A stretch of 64,000 bases of DNA from Mesorhizobium sp. Its GTDB lineage: Bacteria; Pseudomonadota; Alphaproteobacteria; Rhizobiales; Rhizobiaceae. Under the pieces are notes generated by a model that saw only the letters and a list, made by a program, of their open reading frames with translations, did no database searches and had not been told where the DNA came from. The position numbers were made by a program, and so were the translations under genes. The stretch spans positions 124,001 to 188,000 of the forward strand of contig SAQG01000001.1 of assembly GCA_004020315.1 (NCBI GenBank), read 5' to 3'. Positions 1 to 10,046 of the stretch are shown here, in pieces; position 1 is the first letter of the stretch, and the number at the start of each line of letters is the position of its first letter.

Positions 1-632
1 CGGCCGTCCGGTCCCCAGATGCCGGTGGCATGCGCTTCATCGACGACGATGAATGCCTGGTGCCGATCGGCCATCGCGACCAGGCTCTCCATCGGCGCGC
101 GGTCGCCATCCATGCTGTAAAGGCTTTCGACGGCGATCCACACGCGCCCCGTGCCGCCTTCGGCGCGCCAGCGGGTGATTGCGTCCTCGACAGCGTCGAC
201 GTCGTTGTGCGCGGCCAGCTTGAACTCGGCGCGCCCGGCCTGCGCGCCCTCATGCATGCTGGCATGGGCGAGTTCGTCGAGGACCAGCAGGTCGCCTTTC
301 TGCGGCAGCGCGGTCAACAGGGCGAAGTTGGCGATGTAGCCGCTGCCAAAGAACAGCGCACGGTCGGCGCCGAAGAATGCCGCGGCGTCCGCCTCCAGTT
401 GCTCATGTTCCGGTGCGTTGCCGCGCAACAGCCGCGACCCGGTGGCGCCAACCGGCGTGCCCCGCGCAATCGCCGCCGCAACCGCTTCGCCAAGTCTTTT
501 GGAGGCGGCAAGTCCGAGATAGTCGTTCGACGAGAAGTCGAGACCGGCGCGCGGTGCGAGCGTCCGCAACCGGTCCTTGCGCGCCAGTCCGCGCAAGGAT
601 GCGTCATAGCGGGCAAGAATTGCCTCGTTCAT
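1..632 (-). CDS. bioF: 8-amino-7-oxononanoate synthase, 5' part only
   Basis: Biotin synthesis enzyme: a PLP-dependent condensation of pimeloyl thioester with L-alanine. The gene runs off the left edge, leaving about 210 N-terminal residues of a family near 380. Visible family signatures are SSNDYLGLA near residue 40, a glycine-rich GSRLLRGN region, and VVDEAHATG near the window edge, which matches the cofactor-contacting segment of AONS enzymes. The ATG at 632 overlaps the bioB TGA (ATGA), so the two are translationally coupled. The reaction and family are known; the assignment is by motif reading. The PLP lysine lies outside the window. Confidence 0.93.
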   Translation of the reverse strand, partial: MNEAILARYDASLRGLARKDRLRTLAPRAGLDFSSNDYLGLAASKRLGEAVAAAIARGTPVGATGSRLLRGNAPEHEQLEADAAAFFGADRALFFGSGYIANFALLTALPQKGDLLVLDELAHASMHEGAQAGRAEFKLAAHNDVDAVEDAITRWRAEGGTGRVWIAVESLYSMDGDRAPMESLVAMADRHQAFIVVDEAHATGIWGPDG

Positions 633-1639
633 TGCGTGGCGAGTTCCATCGGCTCGATGCCGAGACGCTGGAACAGAAGGCTATCCTTGTCCTCGCCGGG
701 ATTGTCCGCCGTCAGCAGCGTGTCGCCGACAAAGATCGAGTTAGCGCCGGCAAAGAAGCACAACGCCTGCGTTTCGTCGCTCATCGCCGTCCTGCCGGCG
801 GACAGCCTTACACAGGATTTCGGCATCATCAGCCGCGCGAGCGCAACGATGCGGACGAAATCGATCGGATCGATGGCGTCGGCCGCGGCAAGCGGCGTGC
901 CTTCGATGGGAATAAGCATGTTGATCGGCACGCTTTCCGGCGGCTCGGGCAGGTTCGCGAGCGTGACCAGCATGTCGATGCGATCGGTCTTTTCTTCTCC
1001 CATCCCGACGATGCCGCCGCAGCAGACTTTCATCCCAACCGCGCGCACGTGCCCAAGCGTTTCCAGCCGGTCGGCAAAAGTCCTGGTTGAAATAACCTCG
1101 CCATAGTAGCGCTCAGAGGTATCGATGTTGTGGTTATAGTAGTCGAGACCGGCCTGCTTCAGGCGAGCAGCTTGCTCAAGATCGAGCATGCCGAGCGTCA
1201 TGCAGGTCTCCATGCCGAGCGCCTTGACGCCCTCGATCATGGCGACCACAACGTCCATGTCGCGCTCCTTGGGACTTCGCCACGCTGCGCCCATGCAATA
1301 GCGCGTTGCGCCGCCATCACGCGCCTTGGCCGCTTCGTCGATGACATGCTTGACGTTCATCAGCTTCGACGCCTTCACCCCGGTTTCGTAATGCGCAGAC
1401 TGGCTGCAATAGCCGCAATCTTCGGGGCAGCCGCCGGTCTTGATGCTAAGGAGCCGCGACAGCTGCACTCGGTTTCGATCGAAGTTCTGGCGATGGATCG
1501 TCTGAGCTAGGAACAGCAGATCGTTGAATGGCATGCCGTAGATGGCCTCAGCCTCTTTGCGGTTCCATCGCGGAGGCGTTCCATCGACCGATTGCATGGT
1601 CTGGTTCACGTCGAACTCCGAGTTCATTCCAACCGTCAT
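629..1639 (-). CDS. bioB: Biotin synthase (radical SAM)
   Basis: Converts dethiobiotin to biotin by sulfur insertion using S-adenosylmethionine and Fe-S clusters. The radical SAM motif CPEDCGYC is present near the N-terminal third, and conserved BioB segments follow ([27 protein letters not shown]). The frame is open upstream to 1756, but ATG at 1639 has AAAGG about 8 bases before it and gives about 336 residues, the usual length. It is the first gene of a bioB-bioF operon whose remainder lies beyond the window. The 165 bp to nadC holds no gene that I can see. Biotin genes on a symbiosis island are known from Mesorhizobium loti. Confidence 0.95.
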   Translation of the reverse strand: MTVGMNSEFDVNQTMQSVDGTPPRWNRKEAEAIYGMPFNDLLFLAQTIHRQNFDRNRVQLSRLLSIKTGGCPEDCGYCSQSAHYETGVKASKLMNVKHVIDEAAKARDGGATRYCMGAAWRSPKERDMDVVVAMIEGVKALGMETCMTLGMLDLEQAARLKQAGLDYYNHNIDTSERYYGEVISTRTFADRLETLGHVRAVGMKVCCGGIVGMGEEKTDRIDMLVTLANLPEPPESVPINMLIPIEGTPLAAADAIDPIDFVRIVALARLMMPKSCVRLSAGRTAMSDETQALCFFAGANSIFVGDTLLTADNPGEDKDSLLFQRLGIEPMELATQ

Positions 1640-1804
1640 CGTCAAACCTTTGTTGCTAGTCCGGTACGCCTTCAGGAGTCTGTCGACCGGCAAGCTCGGT
1701 CCGACTTGGCTTTGGAGCGCACTCGCTAAAAGGCGAGCTGCGGCACGTCTTTCCACCGCCTTCCTACGCCTGCCGAGCTGATGTTGCTCCTCATGCCGTA
1801 ATCC

Positions 1805-2686
1805 TCAGTTCAAATGCTTGCAGATGTTCTGGTGGTCCGGCATGTCCAGGCCGATGTCGAGGATCGGGGCGCTGTGCGTCAGCCATCCCATGGAGATGAG
1901 ATCGACACCGGTCGCCGCAATCGCCGCCGCCGTTTTCGGCGTCACCCGACCGGAAGCCTCGGTGATCGTACGGCCACCCACTATAGAAACCGCGCGGGCA
2001 AGATCCTCGACCGACATATTGTCGAGCAGCACCGCGTCAACACCAATCGCGAGCGCTGCATCGAGCTGCTTCAGCGTGTCGACCTCAACCTCGACCTTCA
2101 CCATATGCCCTGCGGCGGCGCGCGCCCGCTCTATTGCTGTGCGGATATCGCCGGCGATCGCGATGTGATTGTCCTTTATGAGCACGCCGTCATCGAGGCC
2201 GAAGCGGTGATTGGCACCGCCGCCGACGCGCACGGCGTATTTTTCCAATACCCGCAGGCCGGGCGTCGTCTTTCGCGTCGATACGATCCTCGCCTTGTGA
2301 CCGCGCACGGCCTCAACCATCGCCGCTGTGGCAGTGGCAATGCCGCTCAGCCGGCATAAGAAATTGAGGGCAGTGCGTTCGGCCGTGAGCAGGCCTCGCG
2401 CGGGTCCGGACAATCTTGCAATGGTTTCCCCGGCCCCGACATCGCTGCCATCAGGGCGCCAGATCTGGATGTTGATCGCCGGTTCCACGAGCAGGAAGGC
2501 GTACGAGACCAGATCGAGCCCGGCAACGACGCCCGCCTGCCTCGATTTGAGCACCAACGTGGCAGTGCAATCATGCGGGATAACCGCATCGCTGGTCAGG
2601 TCGCCGCATCTGCCCAGGTCTTCGAGGAGCGCACCGCGCACAATCGGTTCGATCAGGGTCGCGGGGAGGGGGGAGAATGAAATCAC
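1805..2686 (-). CDS. nadC: Nicotinate-nucleotide pyrophosphorylase (quinolinate phosphoribosyltransferase)
   Basis: Joins quinolinate and PRPP to give nicotinate mononucleotide, the last step of de novo NAD synthesis before the shared pathway. The 293-residue length fits the family. Characteristic stretches are visible: LSGIATATA, STRKTTPGLR, GGGANHRFGLDDGVLIKDNH and DAVLLDNMS. The start is GTG at 2686; an ATG at 2688 reads straight into TGA, so GTG is the only sensible start. It overlaps the nadB stop, making nadA-nadB-nadC a tightly coupled operon with nadC last. Confidence 0.95.
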   Translation of the reverse strand: MISFSPLPATLIEPIVRGALLEDLGRCGDLTSDAVIPHDCTATLVLKSRQAGVVAGLDLVSYAFLLVEPAINIQIWRPDGSDVGAGETIARLSGPARGLLTAERTALNFLCRLSGIATATAAMVEAVRGHKARIVSTRKTTPGLRVLEKYAVRVGGGANHRFGLDDGVLIKDNHIAIAGDIRTAIERARAAAGHMVKVEVEVDTLKQLDAALAIGVDAVLLDNMSVEDLARAVSIVGGRTITEASGRVTPKTAAAIAATGVDLISMGWLTHSAPILDIGLDMPDHQNICKHLN

Positions 2687-2687
2687 A

Positions 2688-4229
2688 TCAGGTGCTCCGT
2701 ATGGTAGCCCGGCAATCGAGTGCGGCCGCGGCCCGCATTGCGCTGTGCAGTGTCAGCCGTGATGGGCGCGCGTCGGCATCGTGGAGCGGGAAATCGGACC
2801 GACAGTGCGCGCCTCGACTCTCTTCCCGCCCCAGGGCCGCCACGGCGATCATCAGTGAGACCAAAGCCGGACCAGAGGCAGCGACATTGTCAGCTGCGAT
2901 CGGCAGCAGGGTCGCCACCGCTTCGCGCATTGCCTCGCCGTCGCGGATGATACCCAGGGCGGCGGAGACAATTGGGCGGACCGCGGAAGCGTCTGGTCGT
3001 GGAGGGACGAATGTGGAGCATCTGCGCGGTCGCCGGGTATACGACGTGCCGGCAACGCTTTCGGCAACCCAGCTCGCGGTGACCGCCGCTTCGGTGAGCG
3101 AGTTGCTGGCCAGGCGGTTGGCGCCGTGCAGGCCGGTACAGGCGACCTCACCGCAGGCCCACAATCCCTCGATGGAGCTGCGGCCGGCGCTGTCTACGGC
3201 GACGCCGCCCATGTGATAATGTGCCGCCGGGCGCACCGGGATCGGGTCGGTCGCGGGGTCGACCCCTGCGCTCCGGCACAATTCGGCGATGCCTGGAAAA
3301 CGCTTGCCAAATCTCGGGCCGAGACTTTGCCGTGCATCCAGGAATACGCGGCGTCCAACGGCAAGCTGGTGCCAAATGGCGCGCGCTACGACGTCGCGAG
3401 GCGCAAGTTCACCGCCAGGTGTGTCAGCGAGGAAGCGCTCTCCTCGCTCATCGATGAGCACCGCGCCTTCGCCCCGCACGGCTTCGCTCACCAGCGGCAT
3501 CGGCCGGCGCGGACCGTCGAGCGCAGTTGGATGGAACTGTATGAATTCCAAGTCGGCGAGTTCCGCCCCCGCCCATGCGGCGAGCGCCAGCCCGTGACCC
3601 CATGAGCCAGCGGGGTTTGTCGTGTCGCAAAACAGCCCGCCGACGCCGCCGGTCGCCAGCACCGCGCGACGCGTGGGCAGAGCGAGCGCGCCGGCTCGTC
3701 CTGCGGCGACCACGGCGATGACCGACCCGTCCTGCACGACCAGCCGGCGGACCTCCACATTTTCGATAGTGGTGATCGAGGCTGTACGCCGAACCGCGGC
3801 GATGAGCACGCGCACCAACTCGCGACCGGTGGCGTCGCCGGCTGCATGCACAATCCGCCGTCGCGAGTGTGCCGCCTCGAGCCCAAGTCGCAACGCGCGG
3901 TCAGGGTGCTGGTCGAAGGCGACGCCGAACCTTTGGATCGTCCTAATCGCTTCGGGTGCAGCTCGGACCACTCGCCGCACCGTGGCCTCGTCGCAGAGTC
4001 CGTCGCCGGCAGCTATCGTGTCGCAAAGGTGAAAATCCGGGCCGTCGTCGCCGCCGAGACTTGCCGCAAGACCGCCCTGGGCAAGCTCACTGCAGGCTCC
4101 GGTTCCAAGCGGCGCGTTGGTCAAAAGCACGACCGGTTCCGGCGCCAGATGAAGCGCCGTCATCAGGCCGGCAATGCCGCCACCGATGACGACCGGCGCC
4201 CCGGCGATGTCGCGAACCTCCAGGCTCAT
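2688..4229 (-). CDS. nadB: L-aspartate oxidase
   Basis: FAD enzyme oxidising L-aspartate to iminoaspartate, the substrate of quinolinate synthase. The N-terminal dinucleotide-binding motif reads [15 protein letters not shown]. Further on are the family's [30 protein letters not shown] and [10 protein letters not shown] segments, the last holding active-site and flavin contacts. At 513 residues it is full length. It overlaps nadA by four bases (ATGA) at 4226-4229 and abuts nadC. The C-terminal region (after about residue 400) is less conserved than the flavin domain, as is normal for the family. Confidence 0.95.
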   Translation of the reverse strand: MSLEVRDIAGAPVVIGGGIAGLMTALHLAPEPVVLLTNAPLGTGACSELAQGGLAASLGGDDGPDFHLCDTIAAGDGLCDEATVRRVVRAAPEAIRTIQRFGVAFDQHPDRALRLGLEAAHSRRRIVHAAGDATGRELVRVLIAAVRRTASITTIENVEVRRLVVQDGSVIAVVAAGRAGALALPTRRAVLATGGVGGLFCDTTNPAGSWGHGLALAAWAGAELADLEFIQFHPTALDGPRRPMPLVSEAVRGEGAVLIDERGERFLADTPGGELAPRDVVARAIWHQLAVGRRVFLDARQSLGPRFGKRFPGIAELCRSAGVDPATDPIPVRPAAHYHMGGVAVDSAGRSSIEGLWACGEVACTGLHGANRLASNSLTEAAVTASWVAESVAGTSYTRRPRRCSTFVPPRPDASAVRPIVSAALGIIRDGEAMREAVATLLPIAADNVAASGPALVSLMIAVAALGREESRGAHCRSDFPLHDADARPSRLTLHSAMRAAAALDCRATIRST

Positions 4230-5200
4230 AGGGAAAGCATGCGCTCGACCGCGCGGCGGGCGGGGCCGGCAATTTCGGGATCAATCCGGACCTCATGCCG
4301 GTTCTGCTCGAGCGCGGCGCGAATGTTGGCCAGGTTGATGCGCTTCATGTGCGGGCACAGGTTGCATGGGCGAACGAACTCGACGTCGGGATGCGCGACC
4401 GCGACGTTGTCGCTCATCGAACATTCGGTCAGAAGGACGACACGCGTCGGTTTCTCCCGCTCGACATAATCCGACATCGCTGCGGTCGAGCCGGAGAACT
4501 CCGCCTCCGCGACAACGTCTGGTGGGCATTCTGGATGGGCCAGCACGATGACGCCTGGATGGGCATCGCGCAGTTCCCGAATGTCTGCTGCGGTGAAGCG
4601 CTCATGCACCTCGCAATGGCCTTTCCAGGCGATGATCTCGACGTCTGTATCGGCTGCCACGTTCCTCGCCAGATATTCGTCCGGCAGCATCAGCACACGC
4701 GCCACGCCAAGCGATTCCACCACCGCCTTCGCGTTGCCGGACGTGCAGCAGATGTCGGACTCCGCTTTTACGGCGGCCGAAGTGTTGACGTAAGTAACAA
4801 CGGGGACCCCCGGATACCGCAGCCGCATTAGCCGCACGTCGTCTGCCGTGATCGATTCGGCCAGCGAGCAGCCGGCGCTGAGATCCGGGATGAGCACGGT
4901 CTTGTTCGGATTGAGCAGTTTTGCCGTCTCGGCCATGAAATGAACGCCGGCAACCACGATGATGTCGGCGTCGACCGTCACCGCCTTGTGGGCCAACGCC
5001 AGGCTGTCGCCGACGATGTCTGCCACGCAATGAAAAATTTCGGGCGTCTGGTAATTGTGCGCCAGCACCACCGCATTGCGCTCACGCTTCAGCGCTAAGA
5101 TGGCTTCAATATCGCCGGCGAACGCGAGCCATTCAACGGGAGGGATCACCCGCCGGACACGCTCATACAGGGACGCAGCCATAGGTAACGCCCCAGCCAT
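4226..5200 (-). CDS. nadA: Quinolinate synthase A
   Basis: Condenses iminoaspartate with dihydroxyacetone phosphate to quinolinate using a [4Fe-4S] cluster. Three candidate cluster cysteines stand in the expected contexts: [16 protein letters not shown] and the C-terminal [17 protein letters not shown] and [14 protein letters not shown] are also family hallmarks. Length is 324 residues from ATG 5200; ATG 5182 (MAASLYERV) is an equally possible start. It is the first gene of nadABC and lies directly downstream of two candidate NrtR sites and the nrtR gene. Confidence 0.95.
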   Translation of the reverse strand: MAGALPMAASLYERVRRVIPPVEWLAFAGDIEAILALKRERNAVVLAHNYQTPEIFHCVADIVGDSLALAHKAVTVDADIIVVAGVHFMAETAKLLNPNKTVLIPDLSAGCSLAESITADDVRLMRLRYPGVPVVTYVNTSAAVKAESDICCTSGNAKAVVESLGVARVLMLPDEYLARNVAADTDVEIIAWKGHCEVHERFTAADIRELRDAHPGVIVLAHPECPPDVVAEAEFSGSTAAMSDYVEREKPTRVVLLTECSMSDNVAVAHPDVEFVRPCNLCPHMKRINLANIRAALEQNRHEVRIDPEIAGPARRAVERMLSL

Positions 5201-5222
5201 TGACGCCTCGATTATATTCGGT

Positions 5223-5266
5223 TTGACAATAAGGGAATATGTCTACCTTGACTATAAGTATGTCAA
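5223..5266 (-). promoter_or_regulatory. Two candidate NrtR operators in the nadA promoter region
   Basis: Two related interrupted palindromes sit side by side. One is TTGAC-N9-GTCAA at 5248-5266; the other is GACA-N11-TGTC at 5225-5243. Both share GAC..ATAA and lie in an AT-rich patch within GC-rich sequence. The first overlaps the stop codon of the upstream nrtR gene. Read on the minus strand, TTGACA at 5266-5261 could be a -35. Position just upstream of nadABC beside a NUDIX regulator makes NrtR repression of NAD synthesis the natural reading; this is inference. Confidence 0.5.
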
Positions 5267-6225
5267 GCCCGCGCCAGCGGTAATTTTGTCCCGGCGATAG
5301 CCCTGTCGTCGAGAACGGCATGGCGGAAGCGATAAAGCTTCGCCGGTCGGCCGCCCGTGTCGAGGGAGGTCTCCCCAGTCTCCTCAACAAGATCCTGCTG
5401 CTCGACCAGTCTCCGGAAGTTGGGCTTGTTGATGAGCCTGCCAGCCAGAGCTTCCACGGTTCGCTGCAGTTGCAGCAGCGTGAAGGAAGGCCGCATAAGC
5501 TCGAACACGACCGGCCGGTATTTGATCTTCGAACGCAGCCGCGCAATCCCGGTTGCCAGAATGCGACGGTGGTCAGCGACCATTGGTTTGCCAGCCGCGG
5601 CCGCAATCGCGTCCCTGCCGCCACCGGCCTCTTCAATCAGAGCAGCTTCATAGAGCAACTCGTAGCGTTGGAGCGTGAGTTCCTCGTTCCAATGGCGGTC
5701 GTCGAAGCCGAAGGCTATCGCAGCGCGCTGCCGGCGCTCGCGTTGAGTGGTCGGCTCGCTGGCGCTGCCGGCCCACTCAATCAGGCGGGGCCGCAATCTA
5801 TCGAGCAGCACAGGCGGCGTGCCGAAGCGGTGGTCCTCCCAGGGAAAATATTCGTACCAACTTTGCCAGCCGCACGCGGTCAAGTTCGTTGCCTGTTCCT
5901 TCCTGGTCAATGCGAGATAGCTGATTGAGATGACGCGCTGGTGGCGCTCAGTGCCGATGCGATCGCGATCGGCGAAGGTGTAGAGTTGCTCGATGTATCC
6001 CAGTGCATGGCCAGTCTGCTGCTCCACCCACCCCCTCAAACCCGACTGCAGCGATCGATGCTCAAGCGCAAAAGGTCCAGAAGGGAGGGTGTCCGCATGA
6101 CCGACGGTGAGGACACAGGGCTCACTGTCGTTAACGGCGACCACGACGGCAGTCAGGTCCACTTTGGCTTCGTCAGCTTTGACGGCGGCTTTGCCTTTCT
6201 TGGTTCTTCTTGTCTGAGGATCCAT
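5263..6225 (-). CDS. nrtR: NrtR-type NUDIX transcriptional regulator of NAD metabolism
   Basis: The N-terminal half is a NUDIX-like domain (DLTAVVVAVNDSEPCVLTV at about residue 20 on, then SGLRGWVEQQTGHALGYIEQLYTF). The C-terminal third looks like the winged helix of the NrtR family (RPVVFELMRPSFTLLQLQ, then a GRPAKLYRF segment near the end). The NUDIX box itself appears degenerate, as is common in NrtR proteins that bind rather than hydrolyse nucleotides. ATG 6225 gives 320 residues; a TTG at 6249 is possible. It lies directly upstream of and co-directional with nadABC. Target assignment rests on position and on what NrtR does in other bacteria. Confidence 0.85.
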   Translation of the reverse strand: MDPQTRRTKKGKAAVKADEAKVDLTAVVVAVNDSEPCVLTVGHADTLPSGPFALEHRSLQSGLRGWVEQQTGHALGYIEQLYTFADRDRIGTERHQRVISISYLALTRKEQATNLTACGWQSWYEYFPWEDHRFGTPPVLLDRLRPRLIEWAGSASEPTTQRERRQRAAIAFGFDDRHWNEELTLQRYELLYEAALIEEAGGGRDAIAAAAGKPMVADHRRILATGIARLRSKIKYRPVVFELMRPSFTLLQLQRTVEALAGRLINKPNFRRLVEQQDLVEETGETSLDTGGRPAKLYRFRHAVLDDRAIAGTKLPLARA

Positions 6226-6396
6226 GTTTGCGAAAGTGGGTTGGCCCAACGGAGCGCCTTAATCGATTGAATGTAACCTTGGCAGCCAGCACGTCAACAC
6301 CGTACTACTCAAGCACTGTTTTTAGCTCTTCGCAGTCGCACAAAAATATGCCAAACGCGACCCCGCTGTTGGTAACGTAAGGGAAGGGGGCGTCGG

Positions 6397-7233
6397 TTGA
6401 GCGCGGCTGGTGAGATAAAAGGGATTAACCCTCCAGATATTCGATTGCGAAAAGGCCAAACGCCACTTGTATGCTTGACGGCCTACACCACGCCGGTCGC
6501 GAGGCTACTCGATCGCCACTGCGACATCGTTCTTGTCGGCGACAGCGTCGGCATGGTGCTGCACGGCCTGTCGTCGACGCTGGGCGTCACGCTCGACATG
6601 ATGATCATGCACGGACAGGCCGTTCGCCGCGGCCTTGAACACGCGCTGATGGTCGTCGACCTGCCCTTCGGTTCCTACGAGGAAAGCCCAGAGCACGCTT
6701 TCGGCAACGCTGCGCGCGTGATGGGTGAGACCGGTTGTTCAGCGGTGAAGCTCGAGGGCGGCGAGACCATCGCGGAAACCATCCGCTTCCTTACCGCGCG
6801 CGGCGTACCTGTCATGGCCCATGTGGGGCTGACGCCGCAGGCGGTAAACACGTTCGGAGGCTATCGTGTGCAGGGCCGGGGAGCCGATGCAGAGCGGATC
6901 AGGCGCGACGCCAGGGCGGTAACCGAGGCGGGCGCCTTCTCCTTGGTGCTCGAAAAGATACCGGAGCAGCTTGCACGGCAGATAACCGCCGATATCGACA
7001 TACCCACCATCGGCATCGGTGCCTCGCCAGCTTGCGACGGCCAGATTCTGGTGAGCGACGATATGCTCGGGCTCTTCACCTCATTTCGGCCGAAGTTCGT
7101 CAAACGCTATGCCGAGCTCGGTGAGCAGGCTGAGGCGGCAATCGCCGCTTACGCCACCGATGTGCGGAACCGGCACTTTCCGGCGGTCGAACATCTCTAT
7201 GTCAACGCCTTGAAGGCCGGAGACTTCACATGA
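6397..7233 (+). CDS. panB: 3-methyl-2-oxobutanoate hydroxymethyltransferase
   Basis: First committed step to pantoate: adds a hydroxymethyl group to alpha-ketoisovalerate. The 278 residues include [25 protein letters not shown] (metal and substrate region), VKLEGG and [15 protein letters not shown], all typical of PanB. The start is TTG at 6397, preceded at about 7 bases by AAGGGGG; no in-frame ATG fits. It is divergent from nrtR and overlaps panC by four bases. The region 6226-6396 must hold both promoters. Confidence 0.95.
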   Translation: MSAAGEIKGINPPDIRLRKGQTPLVCLTAYTTPVARLLDRHCDIVLVGDSVGMVLHGLSSTLGVTLDMMIMHGQAVRRGLEHALMVVDLPFGSYEESPEHAFGNAARVMGETGCSAVKLEGGETIAETIRFLTARGVPVMAHVGLTPQAVNTFGGYRVQGRGADAERIRRDARAVTEAGAFSLVLEKIPEQLARQITADIDIPTIGIGASPACDGQILVSDDMLGLFTSFRPKFVKRYAELGEQAEAAIAAYATDVRNRHFPAVEHLYVNALKAGDFT

Positions 7234-8138
7234 GCGTGCCGATCGCTCGAACCGTGAGCGAGCTGCGCGCCGTCGTTGCGCAATGGCGTCGCTCGGGTGC
7301 CACGATCGGTATTGTGCCGACCATGGGAGCCTTGCACGACGGGCATCTGAGCCTTGTGCGGAAGGCGCTTGAAAGGGCCGAGCGGGTGATCGTGACGCTG
7401 TTCGTAAACCCCAAGCAGTTCAACAGCCCCGCCGACCTGATTGCCTATCCTCGGAAGGAAAGCGAAGATGCTGCCAAGCTCGCGCCGCTGGGCACGCATC
7501 TGCTCTATGTGCCGGACGCAGAGGAAATGTACCCGGCGGGCTTCGCCACGGTCGTTTCAGTGTCCGGCATCAGCGAATGCCTGTGCGGCGCATTCCGGCC
7601 CGGCCATTTCAATGGCGTGGCGACGGTCGTGGCCAAGCTCTTCCTGCAGGCCGGCGCTGACTTCGCCTTTTTTGGCGAAAAGGATTTTCAGCAACTTCAG
7701 CTTGTCAGGCGCTTGGTCCGGGACCTCGACATTCCGATCACTATTGTGCCCTGTCCGACAGTCCGCGAAGCCGATGGTCTTGCGCTATCGTCGCGTAACG
7801 TGCGGCTCTCCCCAGCCCAACGCGCCATTGCCCCAAAACTAGCATCGGTCCTGCTCGATACGGCCGAGCGGCTTGCACGCGGCTCTCCCATCCTGCCTAC
7901 GCTCGATGAAGCGCGTGCAACAATTCTGGCTGCCGGCTATCGCGAGCTCGAATACCTGGAGCTTCGCGGAGAAACAGACCTGCAATCGTTAGCAAGCCTT
8001 GACCGATCGGCACGCTTGCTTGCTGCGGCTTGGCTTGGCGACACGCGGCTCATCAATAACGTCGCAATATCACCCATCGGTAGTTGGTCAGGTGCGCGGA
8101 GCTCTCTCCAATCGGAAGCAGCACAGCAATTGCGGTGA
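7230..8138 (+). CDS. panC: Pantothenate synthetase
   Basis: ATP-dependent ligation of pantoate and beta-alanine. [14 protein letters not shown] near residue 30 holds the HIGH-like nucleotide-binding motif; [18 protein letters not shown] and [10 protein letters not shown] are further family signatures. Length is 302 residues, slightly longer than the usual 280 or so, with a divergent C-terminal tail after about residue 280. The ATG overlaps the panB TGA, so translation is coupled. Together with bio and nad genes it makes a compact vitamin module. Confidence 0.95.
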   Translation: MSVPIARTVSELRAVVAQWRRSGATIGIVPTMGALHDGHLSLVRKALERAERVIVTLFVNPKQFNSPADLIAYPRKESEDAAKLAPLGTHLLYVPDAEEMYPAGFATVVSVSGISECLCGAFRPGHFNGVATVVAKLFLQAGADFAFFGEKDFQQLQLVRRLVRDLDIPITIVPCPTVREADGLALSSRNVRLSPAQRAIAPKLASVLLDTAERLARGSPILPTLDEARATILAAGYRELEYLELRGETDLQSLASLDRSARLLAAAWLGDTRLINNVAISPIGSWSGARSSLQSEAAQQLR

Positions 8139-8237
8139 TGACGGCGGCGCGTCGTACGCCCTGCAGGGACAGGCCATTATTTAGAACCACGTCTCCGCCC
8201 GGCTTCCAGCAACCTCCGCGAGGTACGCAAAGCGCAG

Positions 8238-8957
8238 ATGCATCGCGTATTTGAAACCTTGGTCGAGCAACTCTCTGCAAGCGTCGATGCCGTCGATCTC
8301 CATGAGGCAATGGCGTCCGCCGCAGCCGGGTTCGACTTTCCGTTCTTCGCTTATTTCACCTACCCATCCGCTTCCGGCGACACGCCGCGATTGATCTCGA
8401 ATTATCCATCATCATGGACATCACATTACCTGCAACTGCGCTACCACAGCGTGGATCCCGTGATCCTGCGGGGACTGCGAGGCTGGGATACCTTCGACTG
8501 GGGTGTGGACCGCGATCACCGTTATTTGCCGACCTCGCAGCAGGAAGTCCTGGAAAAAGCAGCTGAGTTCGGCATTCGCGGCGGACTGACCATGTCGATG
8601 CATGATCATCGCGGCCGGTTCGCCGCACTGACCTTCGCCTCCAACGAGGCGCATCCGCCACTTTTGAGGTCGCTGACGCGCTACGAAAAAGCAATGCAGT
8701 TGGTTGCGATCAACGTTCATATCCATGCCCGGCGCAGGCTCGCCGAAGATTGCGTGGTAGATGGCATAACGCTCACCCCGCGGGAGTTCGAGTGCCTGAA
8801 ATGGGCGGCGTGCGGCAAGTCGGCCTGGGATATCAGCCAGATTCTCGGTGTCTCGAAACGCACCGTGACCTTCCATCAGGAAAACGCCAAGGCGAAGCTT
8901 GGCGTGCGAACCATCAACCAGGCCATAGTGCGGATGGCTGCTCGGGCGAGATCCTGA
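8238..8957 (+). CDS. traR: LuxR-family quorum-sensing regulator (TraR-like)
   Basis: 239 residues with the two-domain layout of acyl-homoserine-lactone receptors. The N-terminal autoinducer domain (about 1-165) contains YLQLRYHSVDPV, the conserved W/Y-D-P pocket segment, and GGLTMSMHDHRGRFA. The C-terminal LuxR helix-turn-helix runs from LTPREFECLKWAACGKSAWDIS to VTFHQENAKAKLGV. It is followed by a luxI homologue. In the Mesorhizobium loti R7A symbiosis ICE, TraR with TraI1 switches on excision and transfer; the same role is inferred here. Start is ATG 8238; no strong ribosome binding site is seen. Confidence 0.88.
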   Translation: MHRVFETLVEQLSASVDAVDLHEAMASAAAGFDFPFFAYFTYPSASGDTPRLISNYPSSWTSHYLQLRYHSVDPVILRGLRGWDTFDWGVDRDHRYLPTSQQEVLEKAAEFGIRGGLTMSMHDHRGRFAALTFASNEAHPPLLRSLTRYEKAMQLVAINVHIHARRRLAEDCVVDGITLTPREFECLKWAACGKSAWDISQILGVSKRTVTFHQENAKAKLGVRTINQAIVRMAARARS

Positions 8958-8973
8958 TCCTCTCCAAGGCTAG

Positions 8974-8989
8974 CTGTAAAGGTCTACAG
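8974..8989 (+). promoter_or_regulatory. Lux-box-like palindrome upstream of luxI
   Basis: CTGTA-N6-TACAG, a perfect five-base inverted repeat, lies 60 bases before the luxI ATG and just after the luxR stop. Its form and position match sites bound by LuxR/TraR proteins, predicting positive feedback on signal synthesis. No binding data; based on symmetry and location only. Confidence 0.55.
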
Positions 8990-9049
8990 GCTGCATTCAT
9001 GACGGCTTTGCCCTTCGATTGCGTGGACACATCCCGCACGGAGACGACA

Positions 9050-9682
9050 ATGATGCAGCTGATAACACCCGACTGCTACGCCGAGTTCGCGAGCGAACTC
9101 AGGGAAATGCACGGGCTTAGGTATCGGGTTTTCAAGAAGCGGCTCGATTGGGAAGTGCAGACCGAAGGCGAAATGGAAACGGACCCGTTTGACAGCCTGA
9201 ACCCCGTCTACCTACTTCTCAAAGGGTCCGATTGGCGAACTTGCGGCTGCGTCCGCCTTTTGCCGACCACCGGACCGACTATGTTGCGCGATACGTTTCC
9301 GGCGCTGCTGGATGAGATGGTGGTCCCTGCGAGTGCCGATATCTGGGAGAGTAGTCGTTTCGCGCTCGATCTCCCTGCGACAGCGCCGAAGGCTGCTGGC
9401 GGCCTGGCACAAGCAACCTACGAGCTCTTCGCGGGCATCATCGAATTCGGCTTGGCCAACAATCTCTCCGGGATCGTAACGGTGACAGATACGCGCATCG
9501 AAAGGATCCTTCGTCTCGCGACCTGGCCGTTGTCACGTATCGGACAGCCCCAGCAGGTCGGCAACACCGAGGCAGTCGCCGGCTTCCTCGAGATTTCCTA
9601 CGCCAGTCTCTTGCGCATCCGCTGGAGGGGACGCCTGAACGAGCCGGTGTTGTGGCAACCAGTTCTCGTCCAATCGGCATAG
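9050..9682 (+). CDS. traI: Acyl-homoserine-lactone synthase (LuxI family)
   Basis: Makes acyl-homoserine lactone from SAM and acyl-ACP. The invariant residues of the family are visible: R..VFKKRLDW at about residues 24-33, E....D.FD of the N-terminal half (EMETDPFDSLNPVYLL), GCVRLLPTTGPTML, and WESSRFALD. Length is 210 residues. ATG 9050 is preceded by GGAGA; the next codon is also ATG. The open frame extends upstream through luxR in another frame, but that is not coding. Paired with the LuxR gene 93 bases upstream. Confidence 0.93.
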   Translation: MMQLITPDCYAEFASELREMHGLRYRVFKKRLDWEVQTEGEMETDPFDSLNPVYLLLKGSDWRTCGCVRLLPTTGPTMLRDTFPALLDEMVVPASADIWESSRFALDLPATAPKAAGGLAQATYELFAGIIEFGLANNLSGIVTVTDTRIERILRLATWPLSRIGQPQQVGNTEAVAGFLEISYASLLRIRWRGRLNEPVLWQPVLVQSA

Positions 9683-10046
9683 CGCCTGCGGATGGTCAGC
9701 CGTGACCTGGGTTAAGTCTGCTCACGGCCGCCACCGCCCGCCGTCAAGCTGAGCGGACCCGGCCCCACGAGCATTCGACTGTTCCGGTCGATCGACTCGC
9801 GCGGCCGGACTTCGGATTTCCGTAGGCGCAACCCGCAGTCCAGCGTGAGCACGCCAAAGTGGCGCCCGTCCGCTTGGAAAGAAGCCAATGTGGCTTCTGA
9901 GATCGCCTTGGAATATTGGACCGGCCGCCGTGAGCGATCCCAACCTCAAACCTTTGCCGGTATGCCGGTTTGGCCGGACCGTCGGCCAGTCGGAGCAGTC
10001 CCCCGATAAGGACCCGAGCTGACGCGCGATCCAACAGCGCCCAAGC
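9683..10046. other. Stretch without a recognisable gene
   Basis: About 360 bases between luxI and the small minus-strand gene. Open frames here have composition unlike protein and no motif that I recognise. No convincing terminator hairpin with a T-run was found. Confidence 0.5.
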
